From NCBI RefSeq assembly GCF_034932185.1, contig NZ_JAYGHW010000096.1, forward strand, positions 3,873 through 67,872: 64,000 bases of DNA. Reading direction: 5' to 3'. The notes under the pieces are model-generated. The model saw only the letters and a program-made list of their open reading frames with translations, made no database searches and was not told where the DNA came from. Every line of letters begins with the position of its first letter. The stretch's first letter is position 1. Positions 25,254-33,891 of this stretch are shown piece after piece. The position numbers were made by a program, and so were the translations under genes. Origin of the DNA: Spirulina sp034932185 (GTDB taxonomy: Bacteria > Cyanobacteriota > Cyanobacteriia > Cyanobacteriales > Spirulinaceae).

Positions 25254-26495
25254 CTAGGCCCGAAGGCGAATAAACTTCTTCTTACCCACCTGCAACACCT
25301 TACCGTTTAAATCCTCAGCGGAAGAAAACTCTAAATCTACAGCGGTGAGGCGATCGCCATCTAAACGCACACCGCCCCCCTGAATTTGGCGACGGCCCTC
25401 GCCACTACTGGCACAAAGCCCCGCAGCATTAAGCAGATAAAAAGCCTTAACGGGAAAAGTAATGCCCGCCAGGGAAAATTCCGGCACGGCATCCTCTCCC
25501 GCCTGTTGCCCCTGCACCAGAGCTTGGGCCGCCCCCTGGGCCGCCAACGCCGCCGCTGGGCCATAATATTGCCCGACAATATCAAGGGCTAACTGCTTTT
25601 GCGCCTCACGGGGATTAGGGGGCAACCGTTGCAAATCCAGGCCGGTTAACAGTTCAAAATACTGAGACAGTAAAGCATCGGGGGTTTTTTCCAGCTTGGA
25701 ATACATCGTCAGGGCATCTTCCGTTAGCCCCACATAGTTATTGAGGGACTTGGACATTTTATTGACCCCATCAAATCCCAGCAACAACGGCAACAACAGG
25801 CAAAATTGCGGCCGTTGCCCAAAATGCCGCTGCAAATCCCGCCCCACCAGCAAGTTAAATTTCTGATCCGTTCCCCCCAATTCCACATCCGCCTCCACCG
25901 CAACGGAATCATAGCCCTGCATCAGGGGATACATAAATTCATGGAGATAGATCGGGTTTTCCTGTTTGTAGCGTTCACTAAAGCCCTCTTTGGCCAGCAT
26001 TTGCCCGACGGTCATCGTCGCCAGCAACTTCAAAATCTGATGTAAATCTAAATCCTTGAGCCATTCAGAGTTGTAGCGAATTTCTAAGCGGCCGGGGGTC
26101 TCAAAATCGAGAATGGGGCGGAGTTGATCCAGATAGGTTTGGGCATTGGTTTTCACCTCTGCGGGGGTGAGTTGGCGGCGTACCTCTGATTTACCCGTAG
26201 GGTCGCCAATTTGGGCGGTAAAGTCACCGATGATCACCACAGCGGTATGGCCGGCATCCTGAAAGGCCCGCAACTTGCGGAAAGGAATACTGTGGCCAAG
26301 ATGGAGATCTGAGCCGGTGGGATCAATGCCCAGCTTGATGCGGAGGGGGCGATCGCTCCTCTGAAGCCGGGTGATTAAATGATCCTCCGGTTGAGGATTT
26401 TGCCATTGATCAGGAAAAATTTCCTGAGTGCCTCGTTGCAGCCAAGCAAAATCAGCGGAGCCACCAGCATCAAAATCACGGTTTACCAAAGGCAT
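25254..26495 (-). CDS. tyrS: Tyrosyl-tRNA synthetase
   Basis: TyrS attaches tyrosine to tRNA(Tyr). The 413-residue protein has the class I signatures HLGH (in GSDLHLGHSIPFRKL) and KMSKS (in GVNKMSKSLNNY), the tyrosine/tRNA specificity region LGGTDQKFNLLVGRDLQ, and a C-terminal S4-type RNA-binding domain (GRRQIQGGGVRLDGD). The HLGH form and length fit the TyrZ/long subtype. It is upstream of pyrF, an arrangement I recall from other cyanobacteria. Confidence 0.96.
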   Translation of the reverse strand: MPLVNRDFDAGGSADFAWLQRGTQEIFPDQWQNPQPEDHLITRLQRSDRPLRIKLGIDPTGSDLHLGHSIPFRKLRAFQDAGHTAVVIIGDFTAQIGDPTGKSEVRRQLTPAEVKTNAQTYLDQLRPILDFETPGRLEIRYNSEWLKDLDLHQILKLLATMTVGQMLAKEGFSERYKQENPIYLHEFMYPLMQGYDSVAVEADVELGGTDQKFNLLVGRDLQRHFGQRPQFCLLLPLLLGFDGVNKMSKSLNNYVGLTEDALTMYSKLEKTPDALLSQYFELLTGLDLQRLPPNPREAQKQLALDIVGQYYGPAAALAAQGAAQALVQGQQAGEDAVPEFSLAGITFPVKAFYLLNAAGLCASSGEGRRQIQGGGVRLDGDRLTAVDLEFSSAEDLNGKVLQVGKKKFIRLRA

Positions 26496-26890
26496 TGCAT
26501 TGTTGATTGAAGGGTTAAAGCCCCCCAGGAATCAGGAAGCCTGGGAAGGGTCAAGTCAAAGGGATGAAGCCTGTGCAAAATTTTTCGATACACTTTAAAC
26601 CAATCCCCAGGATCTAACGATAAGATACAGGGAGTAAACACGCAAAGCTTGTCACTGGGGTGACTTTATGTTACGTCTAGTCGGATATGCGGAGTGTTTT
26701 TGAGGGTCAAGGGTAGAGATAACTGGTTTTGTTGAGAGGGGTTATCAGTCCTTAATCCCTTCCCCAATCGGGGGATTGGCTCTCAAATCTCCCCTATCGA
26801 TCAAGAAAATGTTACGCCCATCATCGATGAGCAACAGCGTGGATTAACGACATAACTTGTCAATATTGTGAGTGAGGACGTGAAGTAACT
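26496..26890. other. 395-bp intergenic region upstream of tyrS and the PBP1A gene
   Basis: No convincing gene. It holds the divergent promoters of tyrS (minus) and the penicillin-binding protein (plus). A small stem-loop, CCAATC-GGGG-GATTGG, lies at 26764-26779. One 11-codon frame (ATG at about 26688, reading MLRLVGYAECF) could be a leader but has nothing else to support it. No T-box-like specifier structure is recognisable upstream of tyrS. Confidence 0.4.
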
Positions 26891-28816
26891 GTGGCGACTA
26901 GCACTGTTCGGAAAAAACAGGATTCCCAGCATTCCCCAAAAAACTCTGGAAATTTTATCTTAGGGGTAGCCAAAGTAGCAGGCGGGACGGTGTTGGGAGT
27001 CACCATGTTGGCCAGTTCTGTGATTGCTGGCGGTCTTGTGGGTTTAGCCCTCAGCTTCCGCAATCTTCCTGATGTCCGAGTTTTAAAAAACTACGTCCCC
27101 ACAGAAACCACCTACATCTACGATATCAAGGGCAAAATCCTGGACAGTATGCATGGTGAGCATAATCGCGATGTAATTAAGCTCGATGAAGCCTCCCCCC
27201 ACCTCAAGCGGGCTGTTCTGGCCATTGAAGATAGTCACTTTTACCACCACGATGGCATCAACCCCAACAGTATTGGTCGCGCCTTAGTGGTGAACTGGCG
27301 TAGCGGCGGTGTCGTGGAAGGGGGGTCTACGATCACGATGCAGTTGGTGAAAAACCTGTTTTTGGCGCGCGATCGCACCATCTCCCGGAAATTGGCCGAA
27401 GCGGTCTTGGCGATGCGCATTGAGCAGATCTTCACGAAAGATCAAATCCTGGAGATGTACCTCAACAACATTTATTGGGGTCACAACAGTTATGGCGCTG
27501 AAACCGCTGCCCAAAGCTATTTTAAAAAATCCGCCGCTGATCTCAACCTTGCCGAAGCAGCGGTGATGGCAGGCTTGATCCAAGCCCCTGAGGATTACAG
27601 CCCCTTTATCAACTACCAAGAAACCAAGCGTCGGCAAAAGTTAGTCTTAGACCGGATGGAAAAGCTGGGGTGGATCACCGCCGCTGAATCAAAAGCAGCG
27701 CGAGAGGCCCCGTTGATGGTGGGTCAACCCACCGCCTGGAAAACCAGTGAACTGCCCTACATTACCGAGGCAGTGATTGCAGAACTGCAACGCCGTTTTG
27801 GCGAAGACGCGGTGATGAAAGGGGGAATGCGGGTGCAAACCACGGTGGATTACAATTTCCAGCGCATGGCCGAAGATACCGTAGCCCAAGCTCATCAACG
27901 CCTCCGCAATCGTGGCTTATACGCTGATCAGGTGGCTTTGGTGGCGGTGGATCCCCGCACCCACTTTGTCAAGGCTTTGGTGGGGGGGGTGAACTACAAA
28001 GAAAGCCAGTTTAACCGCGCGATCCAATCCCTCCGGCAACCGGGTTCTGCCTTTAAACCCTTTGTGTTTTATGCTGCCTTTGCCAGTGGCAAATATACCC
28101 CCGGTTCCGGCATTGAAGATGCACCGGTACGTTACCGCGATGGCTCCGCCTTTTATGAGCCGAAAAACTATGGCGGGACATTTTCGGGCAGCGTTTCGAT
28201 ACGGGATGCCTTGGTGCGATCGCTCAATATTCCGGCGGTGAAATTGGGCCAAGAAGTTGGCCTCGATAAAGTCATTGAAATTTGCCGCACCCTAGGGATT
28301 AAAAGCCCATTGGATCCCGTGGTTTCACTGCCCTTAGGTTCCATTGGTATGACCCCGATGGAAATGGCCGGGGCCTATGCCACCTTTGCCAGTAATGGCT
28401 GGCATTCAGAGCCAACGATTATTGTCCGTGTCACCGATAGCAGCGGCAACATCATCCTCGATAACACGCCTCAACCCCGTCTCGTCCTCGATCCTTGGGC
28501 CACGGCCTCTTTGAACGCATCCCTCACTGGGGTATTGGAGGGGGGAGGAACGGCTCCGGGGGCGAATTTGGGCCGTCCCGCTGCGGGGAAAACCGGAACC
28601 ACCAGCTCTGAGCGAGATGTGTGGTTTGTGGGCTATGTGCCTCAGCTATCGACGGCGGTATGGATTGGGAACGATAACTATCGTCCGTTGGGGAAAGGGG
28701 TTACAGGGGGGGGCTATGCTGCGCCGATTTGGCGTGAATTCATGATGGAGGCCCTCAAAAATGAGCCGGTGCTCCAGTTCCCCGCCGCCTCAAAATTCCC
28801 CCGTCCTAAAAATTAA
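26891..28816 (+). CDS. Class A penicillin-binding protein (PBP1A type)
   Basis: This bifunctional enzyme polymerises lipid II into glycan strands and cross-links the stem peptides in the periplasm. The 641-residue product starts at GTG and has one N-terminal membrane helix (residues about 23-55), a GT51 glycosyltransferase domain (AIEDSHFYHHDGI with the catalytic Glu, GGSTITMQLVKNLFL, LNNIYWG), and a transpeptidase domain with SAFK (active-site Ser), SLN and KTGTTS motifs. The C-terminus is short, without an OB or PASTA extension. It is a single gene with its own upstream region, followed closely by an HNH gene. Confidence 0.95.
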   Translation: MATSTVRKKQDSQHSPKNSGNFILGVAKVAGGTVLGVTMLASSVIAGGLVGLALSFRNLPDVRVLKNYVPTETTYIYDIKGKILDSMHGEHNRDVIKLDEASPHLKRAVLAIEDSHFYHHDGINPNSIGRALVVNWRSGGVVEGGSTITMQLVKNLFLARDRTISRKLAEAVLAMRIEQIFTKDQILEMYLNNIYWGHNSYGAETAAQSYFKKSAADLNLAEAAVMAGLIQAPEDYSPFINYQETKRRQKLVLDRMEKLGWITAAESKAAREAPLMVGQPTAWKTSELPYITEAVIAELQRRFGEDAVMKGGMRVQTTVDYNFQRMAEDTVAQAHQRLRNRGLYADQVALVAVDPRTHFVKALVGGVNYKESQFNRAIQSLRQPGSAFKPFVFYAAFASGKYTPGSGIEDAPVRYRDGSAFYEPKNYGGTFSGSVSIRDALVRSLNIPAVKLGQEVGLDKVIEICRTLGIKSPLDPVVSLPLGSIGMTPMEMAGAYATFASNGWHSEPTIIVRVTDSSGNIILDNTPQPRLVLDPWATASLNASLTGVLEGGGTAPGANLGRPAAGKTGTTSSERDVWFVGYVPQLSTAVWIGNDNYRPLGKGVTGGGYAAPIWREFMMEALKNEPVLQFPAASKFPRPKN

Positions 28817-28845
28817 ACACCGCATTCAACAAAACCTTCCCAACC

Positions 28846-29082
28846 ATGGCGCGGAAAACACCTCGGATTTTCATCCCCCCCGAAGTACGGCAATTTGTAT
28901 TTAATCGGGATGCCCATACCTGTCAAGGGTGTGGCAGTCAGCAAGAACTCCAGGTGGATCACATCGTTCCCCTGGCAAAGGGGGGGAGTAATGATCTGAG
29001 TAATCTCCAAACTTTGTGCCGTGTTTGTAATCAGCGGAAAAAGCACTACATTGATCCGCGTTTTAAACGCCATTTTCAGTAG
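28846..29082 (+). CDS. Small HNH endonuclease
   Basis: A 78-residue compact HNH nuclease. A zinc-binding Cys pair (CQGCG near residues 27-31) precedes the catalytic LQVDHIVPLAKGGSNDLSNL, and a second Cys pair (CRVCNQRK) follows, which is the complete ββα-metal core of McrA-like HNH proteins. There is no other domain. Such stand-alone HNH proteins are common in cyanobacteria; some are housekeeping, others come from phages or introns. It starts 29 bp after the PBP1A stop and may be cotranscribed. Substrate unknown. Confidence 0.88.
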   Translation: MARKTPRIFIPPEVRQFVFNRDAHTCQGCGSQQELQVDHIVPLAKGGSNDLSNLQTLCRVCNQRKKHYIDPRFKRHFQ

Positions 29083-29174
29083 ATCGGCGGGCAGACTTTA
29101 GTCCACAATAGGCACAATTACTGACTAAAGTCCGCAATCCGCACGATGACCATATTGAATAATGCAGGTCAAGT

Positions 29175-29357
29175 CTATATTGAGGCGGAGTTAATTTCCT
29201 TGGCGAGCCAGAGGGGCCAGAGGAGGGATTGCTGAATCCGGTCTGCGCGGGGGGCGATCTGATGGCGACGGCAATTCTCGGCTTTGATGGCCAGGTAGCA
29301 GACAGAGCCAGAAAAAAGGTAGGTTGCGGAGGCGGTGGTGAGCAAAAAAATCAACAT
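29175..29357 (-). CDS. Small single-pass membrane protein (hypothetical)
   Basis: A 60-residue frame begins with a membrane helix (MLIFLLTTASATYLFSGSVC) and continues with a basic stretch and DRIQQSLLWPLWLAKE. A GGGAG Shine-Dalgarno-like sequence precedes the ATG by seven bases, which supports translation. I do not recognise a named family, though the overall form resembles small cyanobacterial membrane proteins. A competing 111-codon frame on the other strand looks less protein-like. Confidence 0.45.
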   Translation of the reverse strand: MLIFLLTTASATYLFSGSVCYLAIKAENCRRHQIAPRADRIQQSLLWPLWLAKEINSASI

Positions 29358-29737
29358 AACAGATCTCCCAAAATCAAGGAATGTTCACAATTTCATGGCA
29401 AAGCAAGAAGCACCTTGAATAACAACAACCAAGGATTCTTGAGCGGAAATTGGGATGGTTTAGCGAGGTCAGAACGGGTAAAGTTCGACGAATACGACTG
29501 TGATGGAAGGATAGTAGAGGCTCACCAAGCCATCGTCTTGAAGAGCGACGGCTTGGATTGGTGATGACCCAACACTCAGAAAAATCACGGGTTAAGGATT
29601 AATCTTGAGTAACGATGATTTAGCAAAATGTTGGCACCGTTGTCCTGATGACTTTTATTGTAATGATCTCAATGGTGATTCTGCATGAGGGGTTACACCC
29701 AAAATTTCCATCAGGTCTGGTGCTTAAAATACGGGGG
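29358..29737. other. Non-coding stretch with an imperfect stem-loop
   Basis: About 380 bp between the small membrane protein and panE hold no supportable gene. CCAAGCC (29525-29531) and GGCTTGG (29550-29556) can pair to give a hairpin with a partly paired inner stem, but no T-run follows, so a terminator is unlikely. A small RNA cannot be excluded. Confidence 0.3.
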
Positions 29738-30694
29738 TTAACCGTATAAAGGCGGAGTAGAATTGTGCAAATGAGCGGTATTTAAAAATTGAAGCTGTTG
29801 ATGAAGCATGGTGATTTTCGGTAAAGTCGCCCCGCCATTGTGGGCAAAACGGAGGGGATTGCCGACGATCGCCTCCAGTTCTAGGGGTTGCCCCCGGTCA
29901 TAATCCAGCTTCATGCTGGTGAGATAGGGGGTCATGGCTTCCGTATGGGCGATCATGTGGGCAATCACGGCCGGGGTAATTTCACAACCGCAGGCGGCGG
30001 CTCCTTGGGCCACTTCCCCCATCAGGTCTTCCACTAAGGCACGGGTGGCGGGGTTGGCCATCAATTGATCGGTTTGGGCATTGAGCACCACCGATAGGCC
30101 GTTGTAGGGAATATTCCACACCAATTTTTCCCAGCGACTTTGCATCAGGTGGGGTTTGGGGTGAATTTCGATGCCAGCGGCGGTAAAGTCGGCGGCGATC
30201 GCCTCCACCATCGGCGTGATTCCTTGGGGGGCATAATCGGGGCCATACTGAGCGAGGGCGATGGCCTCATAGTCTAAATGGCGAATATGCCCCGGCCCCA
30301 CTTTATTCGCACAGACAAAACAGAGGCCGCCGAGAATGGTCGTTTGGGGAAACTGTGCCGTTAATTGTGGCTCTACTCCTAGGCCATTTTGCAGGAGAAC
30401 AAGGATTGTCTTTTCCCCGAGTAACGGCGGGAGAATGTGGGTAAGCTGATCATTCTGGGTAGCCTTGAGGGCCACCACCACCACATCACAGGGCGGCATT
30501 TGGCGCGGCTCCTGATAAACCTGCACCTGGGGTAGGACAAAATCGCCAAACACTGAATCGATCCGTAGCCCTTGGGTTTGAATCACCCCATAGTCACTCC
30601 GCGCCAAAAAATGGACATCATGGCCTGCCTTTTGTAAGCGCCCGCCATAGTAGCCCCCAATGGCTCCTGTACCAATGATTCCGTACCGTCTCAC
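29738..30694 (-). CDS. panE: 2-dehydropantoate 2-reductase (ketopantoate reductase)
   Basis: PanE reduces ketopantoate to pantoate with NADPH for coenzyme A synthesis. The 318 residues start with the NADPH-binding GTGAIGGYYGGRLQKAGHDV, continue with VVVALKATQ and the substrate region RWEKLVWNIPYNGLSVVL (the catalytic Lys lies in WEKL), and end in the helical C-terminal domain with MKLDYDRGQPLELEAIVG. Several genomes hold more than one reductase of this family, so physiological identity is likely, not proven. It starts at GTG 30694, immediately after the stop of a 48-codon gene whose last codons supply a GGAGG Shine-Dalgarno, so the two are translationally coupled. Confidence 0.88.
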   Translation of the reverse strand: MRRYGIIGTGAIGGYYGGRLQKAGHDVHFLARSDYGVIQTQGLRIDSVFGDFVLPQVQVYQEPRQMPPCDVVVVALKATQNDQLTHILPPLLGEKTILVLLQNGLGVEPQLTAQFPQTTILGGLCFVCANKVGPGHIRHLDYEAIALAQYGPDYAPQGITPMVEAIAADFTAAGIEIHPKPHLMQSRWEKLVWNIPYNGLSVVLNAQTDQLMANPATRALVEDLMGEVAQGAAACGCEITPAVIAHMIAHTEAMTPYLTSMKLDYDRGQPLELEAIVGNPLRFAHNGGATLPKITMLHQQLQFLNTAHLHNSTPPLYG

Positions 30695-30841
30695 CTAGCC
30701 CCTCCAGATCCAACCTAAATCTGTGGGAGCCGGGAGCATCTCCCCCCGTAAATCGAGAATTGTCACCAGAAGGAGGTAGCCCAAAGCCAACAACACCGAG
30801 ATTGCGCCGGTAATAATCGCTAAAATTTTGCCCTTATCCAT
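30695..30841 (-). CDS. 48-residue single-pass membrane protein upstream of panE
   Basis: A short gene reading MDKGKILAIITGAI … LLALGYLLLVTILDLRGEM … and ending in a tryptophan-containing tail. It has one clear membrane helix (residues 5-29) with a short charged N-terminus, and a conserved-looking LDLRGEM motif after the helix. The TAG stop abuts the GTG start of panE, and GGAGG for panE lies in its final codons. I recall similar tiny proteins in other cyanobacteria but know no function. Confidence 0.7.
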   Translation of the reverse strand: MDKGKILAIITGAISVLLALGYLLLVTILDLRGEMLPAPTDLGWIWRG

Positions 30842-31317
30842 TAATCTTGCTCTGGGGTAGATTTTTTGATTCTAATCTGAATGATGATCAAAACGCTACA
30901 ACTTCCGAAAGTCAACACTCATCGGTCGTAAACTTTGGTTGCAAACAGTTCCATTTTCTAATTGAGGTGGTAGATTAGAAATTGAAGCAGGTGATGCTTC
31001 CCTGGCAGATAAAACAGTCAAGGTCACGTTAGTTTAGTAAGAGGTAAAACGCTGTTTCTTCTCCTGTCTGTCTCGTTCGATCTACAGAAGGGCAATCCGA
31101 CATTACAATCAATCTTCCCTAAATAGCACATCGAGAGTCATACAACGTTTAAATAGTTTTGAATTTTAACGTTCGTAGCTCTAGGCAAGCTCAACTTAGG
31201 AAGTGGAAGTAAGATTGTAGACTGGGTTGTCCTTCTTGCTATGTTTGGAGGAACGGGGAATGGGAATAGGTTTTGAGAATTTGTGGTGATTTTGTCGGGT
31301 TGAAAAATTTTTCGCCT
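30842..31317. other. 476-bp region without a recognisable gene
   Basis: This AT-richer stretch lies between the 5' end of the 48-residue gene and the 3' end of the acyltransferase gene. I find no frame with protein-like composition and no tRNA or named RNA. It ends in a half copy of the dispersed palindrome (about 31297-31318). A hidden small RNA is possible. Confidence 0.35.
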
Positions 31318-31908
31318 CTACGGGCTGGTATTTTCTTCTGGGTGGCGATCGCGCTTTGCTCGGCAGGGATTGCCCCAGGCCAACATCCCCGCTGGTAAAT
31401 CATGCCATACCGTACTGCGGCCCCCCACGACGGTATTCGAGCCAATCATCACCCCCGCCGCCACAAAGCAATCCGTGGCTAACCACACCCCATTCCCAAT
31501 CACAATCGGGGCGGTTTTGAGGGTGAAAGCGCGATCGCCCCAGTTATGGCTGCCGGTACAGAGATAGCAATCTTGAGAAATTACCGTATGGGAACCGATG
31601 GTGATGTGATCCAAGCTATACAACACCACATCATCCCCAATCCAACTGTAATCGCCAATGCTCACCTTCCAAGGGTAGGTAATCCGAGCCGTGGGGCGCA
31701 ATACGACGCGCTGGCCAACTTTGGCCCCAAACCAACGCAGAACCTGACAGCGCACCCCACTCCAATTGTGGAGCGTTAAGGGAAACACCACCGCCTGCAC
31801 CAACCACCAGAGCAAAATCACCACACCCGAACGACCCCGATCAAAATCCGATTGATCATAAAGGCTGAGATCAATCCAAGGGGGCGCATTAACATCAGGT
31901 CTATTCAT
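31318..31908 (-). CDS. WcaF-like hexapeptide-repeat acyltransferase
   Basis: The 196-residue product has left-handed beta-helix hexapeptide repeats from about residue 70 to 175 (VVLRPTARITYPWKVSIGD, IGSHTVISQDCYLCTGSHN, PIVIGNGVWLATDCFVAAGV, IGSNTVVGGRSTVWHDLPAG), matching the colanic-acid-type acetyltransferase WcaF family. Such enzymes O-acetylate sugars of exported polysaccharide. It overlaps the end of the upstream GT2 gene by eight bases, so it is the third gene of a GT2-GT2-acyltransferase operon that reads leftwards. A histidine in GSHNWGD is in the position of the catalytic base. Acceptor unknown. Confidence 0.85.
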   Translation of the reverse strand: MNRPDVNAPPWIDLSLYDQSDFDRGRSGVVILLWWLVQAVVFPLTLHNWSGVRCQVLRWFGAKVGQRVVLRPTARITYPWKVSIGDYSWIGDDVVLYSLDHITIGSHTVISQDCYLCTGSHNWGDRAFTLKTAPIVIGNGVWLATDCFVAAGVMIGSNTVVGGRSTVWHDLPAGMLAWGNPCRAKRDRHPEENTSP

Positions 31909-32836
31909 GGGAGGATTTCGCCCCCACAGGGGGTAATGCTTGGGGAGTCACATTCAACTGGCCGCCAAACTGGCGTAACTCATAGAGCTTAATGCCAATA
32001 TGGTATTCATACTGACTTAAAAGTCGGCCATAAATGTAGCCGGCCCGGCCATCTAAAAACCCAAAGCGCAGGATATAAAATAACAAAAAGCGCAAAAAGG
32101 GGCGAAAGGGCAACCGCACCCAAATCTTTTTTAAAAATCGTTTGCGCTGAACGGCATCGCCAAATAAATTGGCCCCAATGGTATTGTTTTCCCCTTGACC
32201 CGTGAGTAGGTTGTAGTAAACCCGTGCTTCCCAATTGGAATAGCGATTGTGGCGGGCTAGCCAATGGTAAATATCGCGAAAATCAATATGCAGCATATCT
32301 TCTTTGAGATAGCCGACTTGCCCCTCTAAAATCACATGCTCATGGACTTCATTATCCCCCGTGTTGGGAATATCTTCGGTGCTGAGATTTTCATAGCGGC
32401 CTTGTTTGTGGCGAAAGAGCCGGAGGTTCCAATCGGGGTATTTGCCGCCGTGGCGAATCCATTTGCCGAGGAAGTAGACGCGGCGATTGAGATAATAACC
32501 GGCATAGTCGGGGTTTTGAATGCGGTGGGCAATTTCATCCCACAGTTCCGGGGTAATGCGTTCATCACAATCGACAATTAACACCCAATCATTCCGGAAC
32601 GACAGGTTTTCTAAAGACCAATTTTTCTTTTTGGGCCAGCGGCCATTAAAGTGAAATTGCACCACTTTTGCGCCTTGGGCTTCAGCAATGGCAATGGAGC
32701 GATCGCTGCTTTGGGAATCCACCACAAAGACCTCATCCGCCTGGGCGACACTGGCTAAACAGGCAGGCAGATTTAACTCTTCATTTTTAGCCGGAATGAG
32801 CACAGAAACGGGAATTTTTGGAAAAGTGGCATTCAT
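31901..32836 (-). CDS. Family 2 glycosyltransferase, WaaE/KdtX-like
   Basis: The 311-residue product (ATG 32836; longer frame upstream rejected because it enters the neighbouring gene) has the GT-A fold signatures PVSVLIPAKNEELNLPACL at the N-terminus, a VFVVDSQSSDRS nucleotide-binding strand, and VDCDERITPELWDE with the DxD-like metal site. The middle PDWNLRLFRHKQGRYENL and HEHVILEGQVGYL resemble the lipopolysaccharide-core beta-glucosyltransferase WaaE/KdtX. The final residues (PPVGAKSSHE) are encoded by a half copy of the dispersed palindrome, so the C-terminus may have been recast by a repeat insertion. Donor and acceptor are unknown. Confidence 0.84.
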   Translation of the reverse strand: MNATFPKIPVSVLIPAKNEELNLPACLASVAQADEVFVVDSQSSDRSIAIAEAQGAKVVQFHFNGRWPKKKNWSLENLSFRNDWVLIVDCDERITPELWDEIAHRIQNPDYAGYYLNRRVYFLGKWIRHGGKYPDWNLRLFRHKQGRYENLSTEDIPNTGDNEVHEHVILEGQVGYLKEDMLHIDFRDIYHWLARHNRYSNWEARVYYNLLTGQGENNTIGANLFGDAVQRKRFLKKIWVRLPFRPFLRFLLFYILRFGFLDGRAGYIYGRLLSQYEYHIGIKLYELRQFGGQLNVTPQALPPVGAKSSHE

Positions 32837-32855
32837 AGGCCTGCTCGGCAGAAGA

Positions 32856-33779
32856 TTAGGATTTAAACGACGGGGGAAATACCATGCCCCGTAAGGATGT
32901 GGTGAGATAGCCAATTTGGCCGTAGGCATAGACTAAATTATCGAACCTCAAGGCCGGATCAGCAAAATACTTGACTGCTTTATATAAGCCTCGAATGATC
33001 CGTTCCCCCCCTCGTTGAAACTGTCGGATTCCGCCGGTTCCCGCCAATTGCTCCCGGTAGGATTCACTCACCCCTTGCCACCAACCTCGTTTAATAAACC
33101 ACCGTCGCTCTAAACGTTCGAGGGTGACGTGGTGGGCGACGAGGGCAGTGGGTAAATAGCGAACGTGCCATTTCTGTTTTAACGCCAATTCCGTCATCCG
33201 CAGTTCTTCATTGGAGAGCAAATTTTTCCCCACCCGACCGAGGTTGAGATCGAAGCCACCTATCTCCTGCCAAAACTGTCGCCGTAGAGCATAGTTGAGG
33301 CCCCTAGGGGTGAGGTTGGGTTGGGTGATGTTGCAGGGTTCAGGGCCGAGATCATAGGCTCCTAAATTTCCCGCTAACCCGGCGGAGAGCCAGGGGGGAG
33401 CGGTGCGGTTTTCGGGCCAGATGAGCGTGACTTTGCCCCCGGCGATCGCCAACTGAGCATCCTCGTCAAACCCCGCCATTAAGGCCGTCAGCCAACCGGG
33501 GGAGGCGATGGCATCGTCATCGAGATAGGCGATGATCTCCCCGCTCGTTTCCCTTGCGCCGCGATTCCGCGCCACCGATAGCCCTAGCTCTCCCTCATAG
33601 ACATAGCGGAGCCGGGGATGGGGGAGGCGGGCCTCAACGACAGCGCGGGTGCGATCGCTCGACCCATTATCGACCACCAACACCTCATAGTCGGGATAAT
33701 CCTGCGCTAACAGGCTATCAATGGCTTTGCCAAGGTAGTCAGCGCGGTTGTGGGTGCAGATGATTGCTGCAATGGACAT
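32856..33779 (-). CDS. Family 2 glycosyltransferase
   Basis: A 307-residue GT-A glycosyltransferase. It starts with SIAAIICTHNRADYLGKAI, followed by YEVLVVDNGSSDRTR and the metal-binding IAYLDDDAIASPGWL, then KNLLSNEELRMTELALKQ, the EDxE-like acceptor-side segment. The N-terminal 220 residues are the catalytic domain and the last 80 are helical. First gene of the three-gene leftward operon with the WaaE-like enzyme and the WcaF-like acyltransferase, so these three probably build and acetylate one glycan. Sugar specificity cannot be inferred. Confidence 0.86.
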   Translation of the reverse strand: MSIAAIICTHNRADYLGKAIDSLLAQDYPDYEVLVVDNGSSDRTRAVVEARLPHPRLRYVYEGELGLSVARNRGARETSGEIIAYLDDDAIASPGWLTALMAGFDEDAQLAIAGGKVTLIWPENRTAPPWLSAGLAGNLGAYDLGPEPCNITQPNLTPRGLNYALRRQFWQEIGGFDLNLGRVGKNLLSNEELRMTELALKQKWHVRYLPTALVAHHVTLERLERRWFIKRGWWQGVSESYREQLAGTGGIRQFQRGGERIIRGLYKAVKYFADPALRFDNLVYAYGQIGYLTTSLRGMVFPPSFKS

Positions 33780-33891
33780 GGGGGAGTAGGAAGTGGGACG
33801 TGGGAAGTGAGGGGTTTAACCCCTTTTACCATGATTGACGGCAGAGGAAAGATTTTTCTCCCAGGAACAATAAAGCTTTTTAGTTTAGCGT

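Noticed and set aside
29229..29564. A 111-codon plus-strand frame between HNH and panE
   Set aside because: No Shine-Dalgarno, low-complexity composition, and an opposing small membrane-protein frame is better supported. Neither is certain.
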